Position numbers and translations under genes: made by a program
From: Myxocyprinus asiaticus
Taxonomy: Eukaryota; Chordata; Actinopteri; Cypriniformes; Catostomidae
Assembly: GCF_019703515.2 (NCBI RefSeq)
Contig: NC_059349.1
Span: 26,470,744 to 26,534,743, forward strand
Length of the DNA: 64,000 nucleotides
Reading direction: 5' to 3'
Part shown: one piece after another, positions 34,799-46,108 of the stretch
How positions within the stretch are numbered: the stretch's first letter is position 1
Layout: the number at the start of each line of letters is the position of its first letter
The notes under the pieces: model-generated
The model's database searches: none
Seen by the model: the letters and a program-made list of their open reading frames with translations, nothing else
Told to the model about the DNA's origin: nothing

Positions 34799-36708
34799 CA
34801 ACCCCAATTCTGAAAAAGTTGGGACAGTATGAAAAATGCTAATAAAAACAAAAAGGGATGATTTGTAAATTATATTCACCCTTTTCTATATTGAAAGCAC
34901 TACAACTACAAATTCCCCCCCCCCTTTTCACCCAATTTGGAATGCCCAATTCCCAGTGTGCTTTTAAGTCCTCGTAGTCGCGTAGTAATTTGCCTCAATC
35001 CAGGTGGCGGTGGACGAATCCCAGCTGCCTCCACGTCTGAGACTGTCAACCCGCGCATCTTATCACGTGGCTTGTTGAGTGCGTTTCCACGGAGACATAG
35101 CATGTGTGGAGGCTTCACGCCATCCACCGTGCTATCCGCACTCAACTCACCATGCGCCCCACCGAGAACGAACCACATTATAGCGACCATGAGGAGGTTA
35201 CCCCATGTGACTCTACCCTCCCTAGCAACTGGGCCAATTTGGTTGCTTAGGAGACCTGGCTGGAGTAACTCAGCACACCCTGGGGTGCGAACTCCAGGGG
35301 TGGTAGCCAGCGTCTTTACCACTGAGCTAATTTAATTGTTTTTTGAAAATGTACAGTAATATAAAATCAGATGATTGCAAGATGCTCCAAAAAAGTTAGG
35401 ACAGTCAAGTGTTTACCACTGTGTAACATCACCATTTCTTCTAATAACACCTATTAAGCATTTAGGCACTGAAGACTGAAGTTTAAGTTTAGAAAGTGGA
35501 ATTTTCCCCCATGCATCCATTATATAGGTCTTTAGCTGCACAGTTGTATGGGGTCTTCGTTGCCGGATGGTGTGCTTCATAATGCGCCACACATTCTCAA
35601 TTGGAGATGGTCAGGACTGCAGCAGGCCAATCTAGCACCCACACTCTCTGCTTCACAGCCATGCACTTGCAATCCAGGCAGTATGTGGTTTGCAGTTGTC
35701 CTGCTGGAAAATGCAGGGATGTCCCTGGAAAAGACGGTGCTGGATGGCAGTGTATGTTGCTCCAAAATTTTTACATATCTGTCTGCATTCATGGTTTTCT
35801 CACAGATGTGCGAGTTACCCATGCCATGGGCACTGATACACCCCTGACCCATACAGACACTGGCTTTTGGACCTGATGCTGATAACAGCTTGGATGGCCC
35901 TTTTCCTCTTTGGCCCGGGTAACACAACAGCTTTGTTTTTCAAAAACTATTTGAAATGTGGACTCTTCAGACCAAAAAAATACAGTTCCACTTTTCTACT
36001 TTCCATCTAAGATGAGACCGAGCCCAGAGAAGTTGGCAGAGCTTCTGGACAGTGTTGATGTAGGGCTTCTGCTTTGCACAGTAAAGTCTTAACTTGCATC
36101 TGTGGATGCAGTGGCGAGTGGTGTTGACTAACAAAGGTTTACCAATGTTATCCCAAGCCCATGTTCATGATATCTATTACAGATGAATGATATTTTTTAA
36201 GTCCGTGTTGTCTGAGGGATCAGAGATCACGCACATTCAGAAGTGGTTTTCGTTTTGCCCTTTACGCACTGAGATTTGACCATATTCCTTGAATCTTTTA
36301 ACTATATTGTGCACTGTAGAGGGTGAAATGCCCAAAATCGTTCCAATTTTTCTTTGAGGAACATTTTTGGGAAGCATCTGTTGGCAAATTGACAAGTCTC
36401 GAATGATCCTTGCTCTTGAAGGACTAGGCTGTTTTTGGAGGCTCCTTATATACTATGACACGATTGTCTCACCTGTTTAACATCTCCGGTTTCACATCAC
36501 TTTGTTATTTTAACTCGTCTCAACTTTTTTGGAGCATGTTGCAATCATCTGATTTGAAATTACTGTACATTTTCAAAAAACAGTTAAATTCACAAGGAAA
36601 AACATCATATAATGTGTATTTATAGTGCTTTCTATATAGCAAAGGGTGAGTATAATTTACAAATCACTGTAATTACAATTAATTACATTATTTTCGGAAT
36701 TGGGGTTG
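34799..36708 (-). mobile_element. Tc1/mariner-like element, degenerate
   Basis: Ends CAACCCCAATTCTGAAAAAG and CGGAATTGGGGTTG, with TA on both sides (34797-34798, 36709-36710). The inner repeat TTTTTTGAAAATGTACAGTAAT near 35340 is mirrored near 36560. Broken minus-strand frames at 35400-36400 are the transposase remnant. The left half is interrupted by a SINE. Confidence 0.8.
34905..35329 (-). mobile_element. tRNA-derived SINE, copy 2
   Basis: The same family as the 32.5-kb copy in minus orientation: the body ends CCAATTTGGAATGCCCAATT and the tRNA-like head is at 35330-35260. The head is short or degenerate (GCTCAGTGGTAAAG remains; the first bases are lost). It sits inside the Tc1 element. 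Confidence 0.85.
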
Positions 36709-37431
36709 TATTCCAGATTGTTCTGCACCAAGTGAAGTTTCAGCTAATAAATGGTAAGGCAGTGCTTTTTTCCCTTCTGCTCTAGTGTACTAAAGGCTGC
36801 CATGCCTTGTTAAAACTGTGTATGTTTACTGTTTCAGTACTGTTTTCTGCCTGTATGCTTACATAAAATACAGCCTTTTGCAACAGTACTTGCTAGGAGA
36901 AGAAATTAGATAGCAAGCAGTTTCGGGTAGGGTCGGGCCACACGGTCTCGGTTATGGGTCGGGTTTCATTTTAAGGCCCATTCAGACCTCTAGGGTGCAG
37001 AGTATGCCAGGAACATGGGCTCCAGATGATAGGGGGCCCCAAAATCAACATTTTGTTTTTGTTTTCTTCTTTCTTTACATTTATATGCCATGGCTATTCA
37101 AATGGCCAATAATTTTTATCAGGATCTCTGTATGATTTTAATACAATTCAATAAATAAAATTGCAGTCTGATCAAAAGAGTGCTCTCTGCGCAAAATACA
37201 GCGGCGAGTTTAACAGCTCGCACAGGGTGCATGCAACAGGATGCAGCGGTTGCCAGTTAATGTACTGGTCTGGACTGGAGCATGCATGTTTTTCTGCCCA
37301 TAGTTCAGTCACACTGCTTTTCAAAACATGAACCAGGACAGTTTAAGTGAGCATATTTGATTGTGTCTTATTGAATCAAATGTATTTATGCAGATTGCTT
37401 TAATGCAATAAACCTAAAGATGCAAAAAATA

Positions 37432-38675
37432 CACTATATTGCCAAAGGTATTTGCTCATCTGCCTTTAGACGCGTATGAACTTAAGTGACATCCCATTCT
37501 TAATCCATAGGGTTTAATATGACGTCGGCCCACCCTTTGCAGCTATAACAGCTTCAACTCTTCTGGGAAGGCTTTCCACAAGGTTTAGGAGTGTGTTTAT
37601 GGGAATTTTTGACCATCCTTCCAGAAGCGGATTTGTGAGGTCAGACACTGATGTTGGACGAGAAGGCCTGGCTTGCAGTCTTCGCTCTAATTCATCCCAA
37701 AGGTGCTCTATCGGGTTGAGGTCTGGACTCTGTGCAGGCCAGTCAAGTTCTTCCACACCAAACTCGCTCATCCATGTCTTTATGGACCTTGCTTTGTGCA
37801 CTGGTGCACAGTCATGTTGGAACAGGAAGGGGCCATCCCCAAACTGTTCCCACAAAGTTGGGAGCATGGAATTGTCCAAAATCTCTTGGTATGCTGAAGC
37901 ATTCAGAGTTCCTTTCACTGGAACTAAGGGGCCAAGCCCAGCTCCTGAAAAACAACCCCACACCATAATCCCCCCTCCACCAAACTTCACAGTTGGCACA
38001 ATGCAGTCAGACAAGTACCATTCTCCTGGCAACCGCCAAACCCAGACTCGTCCATCACATTGCCAGATGGAGAAGTGTGATTCGTCACTCCAGAGAAAGC
38101 GTCTCCACTGCTCTAGAGTCCAGTGGCGGCATGCTTTACACCACTGCATCCGACGCTTTGCATTGCACTTGGTGATGTATGGCTTGGATGCAGCTGCTCG
38201 GCCATGGAAACCCATTCCATGAAGCTCTCTACGCACTGTACTTGAGCTAATCTGAAGGCCACATGAACTTTGGAGGTCTGTAGCGATTGACTTTGCAGAA
38301 AGTTGGCGACCTCTGCGCACTATGCGCCTCAGCATCCGCTGACCCCGCTCTGTCATTTTACGTGGCCTACCACTTCGTGGCTGAGTTGCTGTCATTCCCA
38401 ATCGCTTCCACTTTGTTATAATACCACTGACAGTTGACTGTGGAATATTTAGTAGCGAGGAAATTTCACGACTGGACTTGTTGCACAGGTGGCATCCTAT
38501 CACAGTACCACGCTGGAATTCACTGAGCTCCTGAGAGCGGCCCATTCTTTCACAAATGTTTGTAGAAGCAGTCTGCATGCCTAGGTGCTTCATTTTATAC
38601 ACCTGTGGCCATGGAAGTGATTGGAACACCTGAATTTATTTGGATGGGTGAGCGAATACTTTTGGCAATATAGTG
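37432..38675 (-). mobile_element. Tc1-family transposon, apparently intact
   Basis: The 1244-bp element starts CACTATATTGCCAAAGG and ends CTTTTGGCAATATAGTG, flanked by TA at 37430-37431 and 38676-38677. The terminal repeats match over about 29 bp with few differences. It holds one long uninterrupted transposase frame (separate entry). This makes it much younger-looking than the other Tc1 copies here. Confidence 0.92.
37514..38629 (-). CDS. Tc1-family transposase, uninterrupted
   Basis: Catalyses cut-and-paste transposition into TA sites. The open frame has 371 codons. The likelier start is the internal [17 protein letters not shown] at residue 29 (position 38545), giving 343 residues, the usual Tc1 length. 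Residues 30-150 form paired helix-turn-helix DNA-binding domains ([37 protein letters not shown]) with a GRPRK basic motif between. The catalytic triad is complete: D in WSDESHF, D in QHDCAPVHK, and E in DLNPIEHLW, with 34 residues between the last two (DD34E). A glycine-rich patch ([12 protein letters not shown]) is typical. I see no stop or frameshift. Whether it is active cannot be judged from sequence alone. Confidence 0.9.
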   Translation of the reverse strand: MFQSLPWPQVYKMKHLGMQTASTNICERMGRSQELSEFQRGTVIGCHLCNKSSREISSLLNIPQSTVSGIITKWKRLGMTATQPRSGRPRKMTERGQRMLRRIVRRGRQLSAKSIATDLQSSCGLQISSSTVRRELHGMGFHGRAAASKPYITKCNAKRRMQWCKACRHWTLEQWRRFLWSDESHFSIWQCDGRVWVWRLPGEWYLSDCIVPTVKFGGGGIMVWGCFSGAGLGPLVPVKGTLNASAYQEILDNSMLPTLWEQFGDGPFLFQHDCAPVHKARSIKTWMSEFGVEELDWPAQSPDLNPIEHLWDELERRLQARPSRPTSVSDLTNPLLEGWSKIPINTLLNLVESLPRRVEAVIAAKGGPTSY

Positions 38676-39481
38676 TATCTTATCACAGCAGTTGTAACAG
38701 AAGTGGTGTCAGCTCATATGCACAATTTATTAAACAAAAGAGATAGTGATCATGACAAGCGAACCTTCAAAGAAAATGGACAGAAAAGTTTGCTTTTATT
38801 CTTCCTAATTCACATGTTAAACAGGCGTGTCTCATAAAAAGTTATAATGATCGCAACTATGACCCTGCATACATGCACATATCCTGACTGTGTTTTGTTC
38901 TCTATACAGATGTTTCATCAGTTTGTTCTCCAATGGCCATTTGTTTTCTTAAGTGTGTTGCTATTGTCAAAGATATGGGTTTTAGCAGATCTTGGTGCTC
39001 TGATCAATGGATCACAATAGATCATTATGTTTTTATTTTCAAAGTAAAGTTTATCAAAACATTTGTTAATTAAGGTTATGAAGTCATGTTTGTTCTTCAG
39101 CCAGATCTTTAGAAGGAATTTATGGCCAGACCTTAAAAAATGTTAATTGAATGCCCCTGACTATTTTAATGTAAATATAGTAGGCTATTAATTGTGTTTA
39201 GTTTTGTTTTTCATGTTTATTAATTAAAATGAAAGTGCTAGCTAAAATAAATATGGAAAAATGTTTGGTCCCCACCAAGTTTTTATTTGGATAATGTAAA
39301 GCAAGTAATTGAAGAGCCATTTTATATGCCTTATATGCTATAAAGGAACAAACAAATTTTACCTCAGTTGAAAACTTATCATCAAATGTTTATCTATGAT
39401 GCTTGATTCAAAGAATATTTTAGATGCTCAGGGACTATTTACTGTAGCAATGTTCTAGTAGCCTAGTCCTAATAAGTGAAT

Positions 39482-39892
39482 AAAGGTGCATTCAGTAATT
39501 TTTTCCTATTAAAAAATGTTTACTCCAAAATAAATGTATTATAATTTTGAAGTATGTTTAAAATAATGAATTCTCACATGAGATGAGGACTGTAGTCATA
39601 TCAGTTAACCTTATAAAAGCTGTTTAAATCTATATGGAGAGGGTCCCCTCATGGGGGTTACCATGTTGATCCCATGACCAGCTGAACACTACTCACTTTA
39701 TCTCAGTAACCACCCAGTTATTGAACACTTTCACTCATGGATTAAATTAATCATGGCTGACTGTGAATAGTGAATTTATACAATGGCATCTGTAACAGAA
39801 AACTATTGATTTTGAATGATGCTGCATCCATGCCGCTAGATGTCACTGTAAGTCCAAACGACACTATCAAAAAAGTTACTGTGTGCACCTTT
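39482..39892. repeat. MITE with AGGTGCA/TGCACCT ends
   Basis: Left AAAGGTGCATTCAGTAATTT and right AAAAAAGTTACTGTGTGCAC+CTTTAA are imperfect inverted repeats. About 410 bp, no ORF. Ends are approximate. Confidence 0.6.
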
Positions 39893-40827
39893 AACATCAA
39901 CAGCAATGAACATGCCATTATTATACATGCCATTGTTCTCAGAAATATTGATAAATATAACAAGAATTGGCTACAATTAATTATTCAAAGGAGAAGACTA
40001 TTTACATGTAAGAATTCCCATGCAAGCATTTATTCACCAACCTGACTGCATCAAGTGAGGATTACACACCTGAGCCCAATGACTGTTGTCTCTGATAAAA
40101 GTATATATATATTTTTTAACAATTTATTGATTTCATTCACAAATTAAATAAACATAACAGAAAATATGGAATCAAATTATATAATTAACCCCACCCCACC
40201 CCCCACCCAACACAAACACGCACCCCAGTGGTCATAATTATTTAGAACATAAAAGAAAAAAAAGTATACTTTCAAAAAACAATAAGAATGCACACACACA
40301 TTTAAAACTACAAATCCCTCTCCACTGCCCTTCCCCGAGAACCCTCCAAAAAGGCCAAATATCTACCCCACTTCCTAATAAACAAATCCAATTTTCCCAG
40401 CCTTCTATATGCCGCCACCCTGCCCATCTCTGTGCACCACTCATGAAATAAGGGTGCTCCAGTCGACTTCCATCCCCTAACAATGATCTATCTGCCGGTC
40501 ATAACTCCGGCTAGGACCCAACTTTTTATATATCTATCCCCTATATTTATGACCGCCCCATTGCCTAAAATACAGAGTCTGGGGCAAAATGAAAATTGAT
40601 TGTCCAATACGTCACACACAAAACTCTGAACCCTCAACCAAAATTCTTGGATCTTAACACACCACCAAAAAACATGGGTTGTGTCCCCATCTTCTGATTG
40701 GCATTGCCAGCAGGTGGGTGTGTCTTTAATACCAAGCCTATACAATTTAGAGGGGCTCCAGTAGAATCGATGTAAAATCTTAAATTGCATAAGGCGCACC
40801 CTTGCATCTCTAGATGCAGACGTGACT

Positions 40828-41986
40828 TTTTTTTTTTTTTTGTAATACATTTTTTTTTTATTGATTCAAAGAAAAAACACAACAGAGAAAAACACATCAC
40901 ATACACACCGAATCAACATTTAACTTTTAACCATCACTAATATTCCTCCCCAAACACCAACCCCACCCTAACCCCAACGAACACCCCTGTGGTCACATAA
41001 ATTAATACACACACACACAAACAAACAAACCAAAAAAATAAAATAATAAATAAAATATATAATAAACATACATAATTAAACTAAACTTCTCTCTTCTCAT
41101 CCCTTCCCCGAGAGTCCCCCAAAACCACCAAATACCTACCCCACTTCCTAAAAAACAAGTCCCCAAATCCCAGCCTTCTACCTGCAATCTCCTCTAAAAC
41201 TGCCACCCTCCCCATTTCCGCACACCACTCCGGAAATGGTGGCGCTCCGTCCGACTTCCAACCCCTTAAAATAATTTGTCTTCGGACATGTTTTCTTTAG
41301 TGCTGGCTCAAGTAAGAGCAGGGGAGTTATTACATTGATAAGTAAGCATCTACAATTCAAATGTCTCAAACAGATTAAAGATAAATTAGGAAGAGTCATT
41401 ATTGTTTTAGCAGAAATTCAGGGGCAAAGTTTTATTTTGGCTAATATTTATGCACCAAACGTTGATGATCAGGGCTTTTTCAGATTTTATAGACTCAGTC
41501 CTTGATCATAGTGAAGCAAAAGTGTGTAAGCCCCCTAGAGCAACAGTGACGCTTCACAGGATGTGTAAAAATCTTGGTCTAACAGATATTTGGAGACTCT
41601 TAAACCCATCTGGGAGGGACTATACATTTGTTTTTCATCAGTCCATAAGATTTATTCTAGAATAGATTTTTTCTTGATATCCAAGTCCTTCATTTCATCT
41701 GTTATTGATTGCTCAATTTGAAATATCTTAGTCTTGGATCACGCCCTGGTGAATTTAGAGATGTTGCCACATACGGAGAAAAAGAAATCATATAGTTGCT
41801 GCTTTAATGTATCCCTTTTGCAAAATCCTGATTACCAACAAATGTTAAAGTCGAAATCAATGTTTATATGGAGACCAACTGGTCCTCAGTATCCTCTGTG
41901 GGCGTGGCTTGGGAGGCACTTAATGTGGTTCTTAGGGGCCGGATCATACAGTGTGCATCATTTACCAAAAAATCCAAAGCACGCAA
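40828..41986. mobile_element. L1-like fragment B with inverted halves
   Basis: 40828-41281 is an L1 3' end on the minus strand, with a T-run at its left where the poly(A) tail would be. From about 41284 the sequence switches to the plus strand and runs through endonuclease and post-endonuclease sequence (FLGAGS-like, DHALVNLEMLPH) to 41986. A 3' part joined to an inverted 5' part is the arrangement that twin priming gives. Both parts are broken by stops. Confidence 0.6.
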
Positions 41987-42121
41987 GCCTGTGACGCCAT
42001 GCAAGGAGCAGACGTGTGAGCGACGAGCTCTGCGCGCTTTGCTGAATTTTCTGTTATTCTCATGTTATAATCTGGTGAAATTTGATACACCCAGTTACAC
42101 ATTTGTCCTTTGTTGCAAAAC

Positions 42122-42965
42122 ATGGCAAAGAAGTCAAAATCCTTGGGCTCTGGAGATATTAAAAGACACTTACGTGTTCAGGATGAAAGCCCTGACAGGC
42201 CTACAGACCGGGGACTCGATTTGGATGGTGCGGCGGGAGTGGAGATCCAGCGTCAGTTGTCCAACATGTTGGTGATGTTGACGAAGATTCTTGCTGACTT
42301 GGAGGATCTCGCTGTAATACGTCGATCGATTACGGTGATGGAAATAAAATTCTCTGAGTTAGGTACAAGAGTGACTGATGTTGAAAAACAAATTGATTTT
42401 CTAGAATCTTCGGAGAGGGAATTAACCGCTAATCCACCCACAACCAAAGTTGATTTGGAACATCTCCTTGAAAAGCTTGAAGATCTTGAGAATAGAAGCC
42501 GCAGGAATAACATTTGAATTGTTGCAATTCCTGAGCATGAAGAGGGCAGAGATATGGTGAAATTCCTAGATGAGATTTTCCCGAGCCTGCTCGACATAAC
42601 AGGCCACAAACTGGAAATCGAGCGAGCTCACAGAGTCCCGGCTCACAGATCTGCTGAGGGAGACAGGCCCCGACCGATTCTGGCCAGATTTCTGAGATCA
42701 TCCGATAAAGATCTTGTGTTGCACCAGGCAAGGAGCAAAGGGAAGCTTTCTTGGAAGAACCATAATGTTTTCTTGTTCCCGGACTTTGCAAGTTCGACGA
42801 GAGAAACGCGATCGGTTCAAGGAATGTAAGAAACTCTTACATCAGAAAAAGATCTCGTTTGCTCTAATGTTTCCGGCCAAACTAAGAATAGAAACGAAGG
42901 TCGGTCGCAAAGTATTCACATGTCTAAATCAGGCAATATCTTTTATAGAATCAATGTCTGAGTAA
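42122..42965 (+). pseudogene. L1 ORF1 of copy C (one stop, one frameshift)
   Basis: ORF1p is the RNA-binding, trimeric coiled-coil chaperone of L1. MAKKSKS starts at 42122. A heptad-rich coiled coil spans about residues 50-125 (VTDVEKQIDFLESSERELT). Next is the RRM-like core: ENRSRRNNI, then IPEHEEGRD, with ERAHR at the C-terminal domain. The stop at 42515-42517 (TGA) replaces the CGA arginine seen in copy D, a typical CpG decay. A frameshift near 42805 moves the end into another frame, finishing at 42965. Confidence 0.85.
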
Positions 42966-43957
42966 ACCATTGGATGTTTCTCATGTGAGTGGGTCTGACT
43001 CGCTGTACTTACTCTTGAGGAAGCTGGGTGACATTTTAGGTTTTTTGCGTTGGCTCCGCCAAGCGGCTGGAGCTTGTTTTGTGAATAACACTTTTCCTTA
43101 AAGAAACTTTTGTATTGATGGAAGATTACATTTGCATTGAAGTTCCCAGACAGATTGAGAGTGGACACTATGGATGACCGCAAAATATCTACATGCTCAC
43201 ACAAAGGATGTCTTTTATAAAGTTGACGGATTGTGTAAGTCATGGTATATAATTTTATGCAGCCTCTTAGTGAATTGACTTGATCATCCGGGGAACCGGG
43301 ATGCCGGTTTTGTTTCTTTTTGTATTGGTTCCGCCTAGCGGCTGTAGATTGTTCTGTTGAATAACACTCCTTTGGAACAACTGTGGATTAATCTGTTCGT
43401 TCTTCGTGCTTATTCCTCCTGCTGGCTATAGTTTGTTTTTTTGAGTTTTTTTTTACGGGACATTGGAATGATTATGTCATCCGCTGAACTCATAACAGCT
43501 GGCTCACGGAACATTCGTTTGTCTGTCCGAGGAATCTGAACGGTTTTATATCTGCTGGAATTTGTTTTGTGGAAGATCACACCTTTGAGACAGTTCTTTG
43601 AATGAATCTACACGTCCTTTGTGTTCATTCTTCCTATTTGCTGGGGTTTATTTTACAAAGTATTTTCTGTTATGTAATTTTGCCTCACAAATTTGTGAGG
43701 CAAAATTGAGCATTCCGATGGCAAAGTTGTCGTGGGGACTTGTGGGCGTTCATGGACCTTTTGAGTTTAGAGGGATTGTCGCCGGTTGTCGCTCTCGTGT
43801 GCGGGGTTAATGCGCACGTTTTTTTTTTTTTCTGTTTGTTTTGTTCCGGGGGATGTTCGGGGGTTGCTTGTTTCACTAATGGGGAATGTGGTCTGTATAA
43901 TTTTGATTTTCACACACAATTTATTTTTTTTATTATATCAAAATATCAGTTGTTAAT

Positions 43958-44934
43958 ATGAGCAGATTGTCTCTCTCCACATGGAATGTGAATGGGTTGG
44001 GGCACCCCATAAAAAGGAAGGTTATTTATTTTCTTAAACGTAAGAAATATGATATAGTGTTTCTTCAAGAAACACATCTCTCCCCGGTGGAAGCTGAAAA
44101 AATTGGGAAGATATGGGGTGGACATGTTTTCTTTAGTGTTGGCTCAAGTAAGAGCAAGGGAGTCATTAAATTGATTAATAAACATCTACAATTCAAATGT
44201 CTCAAACAGACTAAAGATAAATTAGGAAGAGTAATTATTGTTTTAGCTGAAATTCAAGGGCAAAGTTTGATTTTGGCTAATATTTACGCACCTAACGCTG
44301 ATGATCAGTGATTATAGATCTTGAAGGGATGTTGCAAGCCGCTGGCACCCCTCATGATATAATTTTGGGAGGAGACTTTAATCTTTTGATGGATTCAGTC
44401 CTTGATCATAGTGAAGCAAAAGTGTGTAAACCCCCTAGAGCAACACTGATGCTTCACACGATGTGTAAAAATCTTGGTCTTTCAGATATTTCAAGACTTT
44501 TGAACCCATCCGGTAGGGACTATACATTTTTTTCATCAGTCCATAAGATTTATTCTAGAATAGATTTTTTTTTTTTGATATCCAAATCCCTAATTTCATC
44601 TGTTGTTGATTGCTCAGTTGAAAACATTTTAGTCTCAGATCACGCCCTGGTGAGTTTAGAGGTGATGCCACATATAGAGAAAAAGAAATCATATAGTTGG
44701 CGCCTTAATGTATCCCTTCTGCAAAATCCTGATTTCCAACAAATGTTAAAGACTGAAATCAATGTTTATATGGAGACCAACTGGTCCTCAGTATCCTCTG
44801 TAAGCGTGGCTTGGGAGGCACTTAAAGCGGTTCTTAGGGGCCGGATCATACAGTATGCCTCATTCATCAAAAAATCCAAGCACAAGAACTTGTGGAGTTG
44901 GAAGGAAATATTAAAAGTGCCGAGGCAGAGCTGA
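43958..44934 (+). pseudogene. L1 ORF2 endonuclease domain of copy C (frameshifted)
   Basis: APE-type endonuclease that nicks target DNA for target-primed reverse transcription. It begins MSRLSLSTWNVNGLGHP. Catalytic motifs QETHL, NIYAPN, GGDFN and SDHAL are visible. A frame break at about 44308 splits it. After 44934 the sequence jumps by deletion into the polymerase. Confidence 0.85.
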
Positions 44935-44948
44935 AGCGCCATATGTCA

Positions 44949-46108
44949 GTTGATGGCCTCATGATATCATGTGGTCAGTGGCGAATGAACAATCTCCGGT
45001 CGCTGCCATCTCACTTGATGCCAAAAAGGCATTTGATATGGTAGAATGGGATTATCTTTTTAAGATTTTGGAAATGTATGGGTTCGGGAGTACATTTATT
45101 GGTTGGATTAAGTTATTTTTATAAATACCCTGTAGCAGCGGTACAAACAAATGGATTAATTTCAGATTATTTTACTCTGAATAGGGGCACTCGACAGGAT
45201 TGCCCACTTTCCCCATTATTGTTCTGTCTTGCCCTGGAACCATTAGCAACCACGATAAGAAAGGAGGATGATTTTCCAGGGGTGACGGCGGGAGGTGTGG
45301 CGCATAAGCTTCTGCTTTACGCAGATGATATTTTATTATTTGTCTCTGAACCTACAAGATCTATGCCTTGCCTCCACAGAATTATTAATTACTTTCCAAG
45401 TTCTCAGGATACAAAGTCAATTGGTCTAAATATGAAGATTTGGCTCTGACAGCATACTGCCCAGTAACGGCTTTTCAGATGGGTGCTTTCCAGTGGCCCA
45501 AACAGGGCATTAAGTATTTGGGCATTTTATTCCCAGCAAATTTGTGTGATTTAGTTACAGTTAATTTGGACCCCTTAATAAAAAGTTTTTCGAGCGATGT
45601 GGGCTTCATTACATTTATCTATGATTGGAATGTTAATGTTATTAAAGTGAATTGTATTCCAAAATTCAACTTCCTGATAAAATCTCTCCCTGTAGATGCC
45701 CACCTTTCTTATTTCAAGCAATTTGATAGCATAGCGAAGTCCTTTATTTGGAATGGTAAGCGCCCCAGATTACATTTCAATAAGTTACATAGGCTGGTTG
45801 ACAAAGTTGGGTTAGGCCAACGCAAGGTTTTGTTTTATTATTATGCATTCGGTCTCAGACATTTGGCTCATTGGTCGCTTCCACCTGAGAGAGCCCCTCC
45901 CTGGTTTGGTATTGAACAGAAAGTTCTTGCCCCTATTTTGCCATTGCAAATCCTTTCTATTAAACTAACCGGAGAAGTTAAGTCACACCCCGTTATCTCG
46001 CATTTGCACGCGAAAGTGTCCAGAGGGTTTAATTCGGACATTTATTTAAATGTTGCCTCGAGCATATGGCTTAACCCAAAATTGTGTATTAATAAATCCC
46101 CTTTCTGA
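44949..46108 (+). pseudogene. L1 ORF2 polymerase and C-terminal part of copy C
   Basis: Pieces in changing frames: [18 protein letters not shown], then TRQDCPLSPLLFCLALEPLA, LLYADDILLFVS (the YADD active site), and the downstream thumb and C-terminal segments up to SSIWLNPKLCINKSPF. Frameshifts occur near 45115, 45400 and 45445. Confidence 0.85.

Larger units (their letters stand above)
34410..36992. mobile_element. hAT-type element containing a Tc1 element
   Basis: Ends TAGAGGTCAGCAACCCGACC and the inverse ...CATTCAGACCTCTA. The flanking 8-bp repeats GAGTGCAG (34402-34409) and GGGTGCAG (36993-37000) differ at one base. GGGTCGGGTT/AACCCGACCC motifs recur in inverted form near both ends. Most of the interior is a later Tc1 insertion. 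No hAT transposase is visible. Confidence 0.72.

Noticed and set aside
34937..35335. 132-codon plus-strand and 138-codon minus-strand frames
   Set aside because: Both lie wholly within the SINE body, and the same sequence recurs in three other SINE copies; no independent coding evidence.
37593..38222. 209-codon plus-strand frame
   Set aside because: It is antisense to the Tc1 transposase, lacks homology, and is explained by the strong codon structure of the opposite strand.
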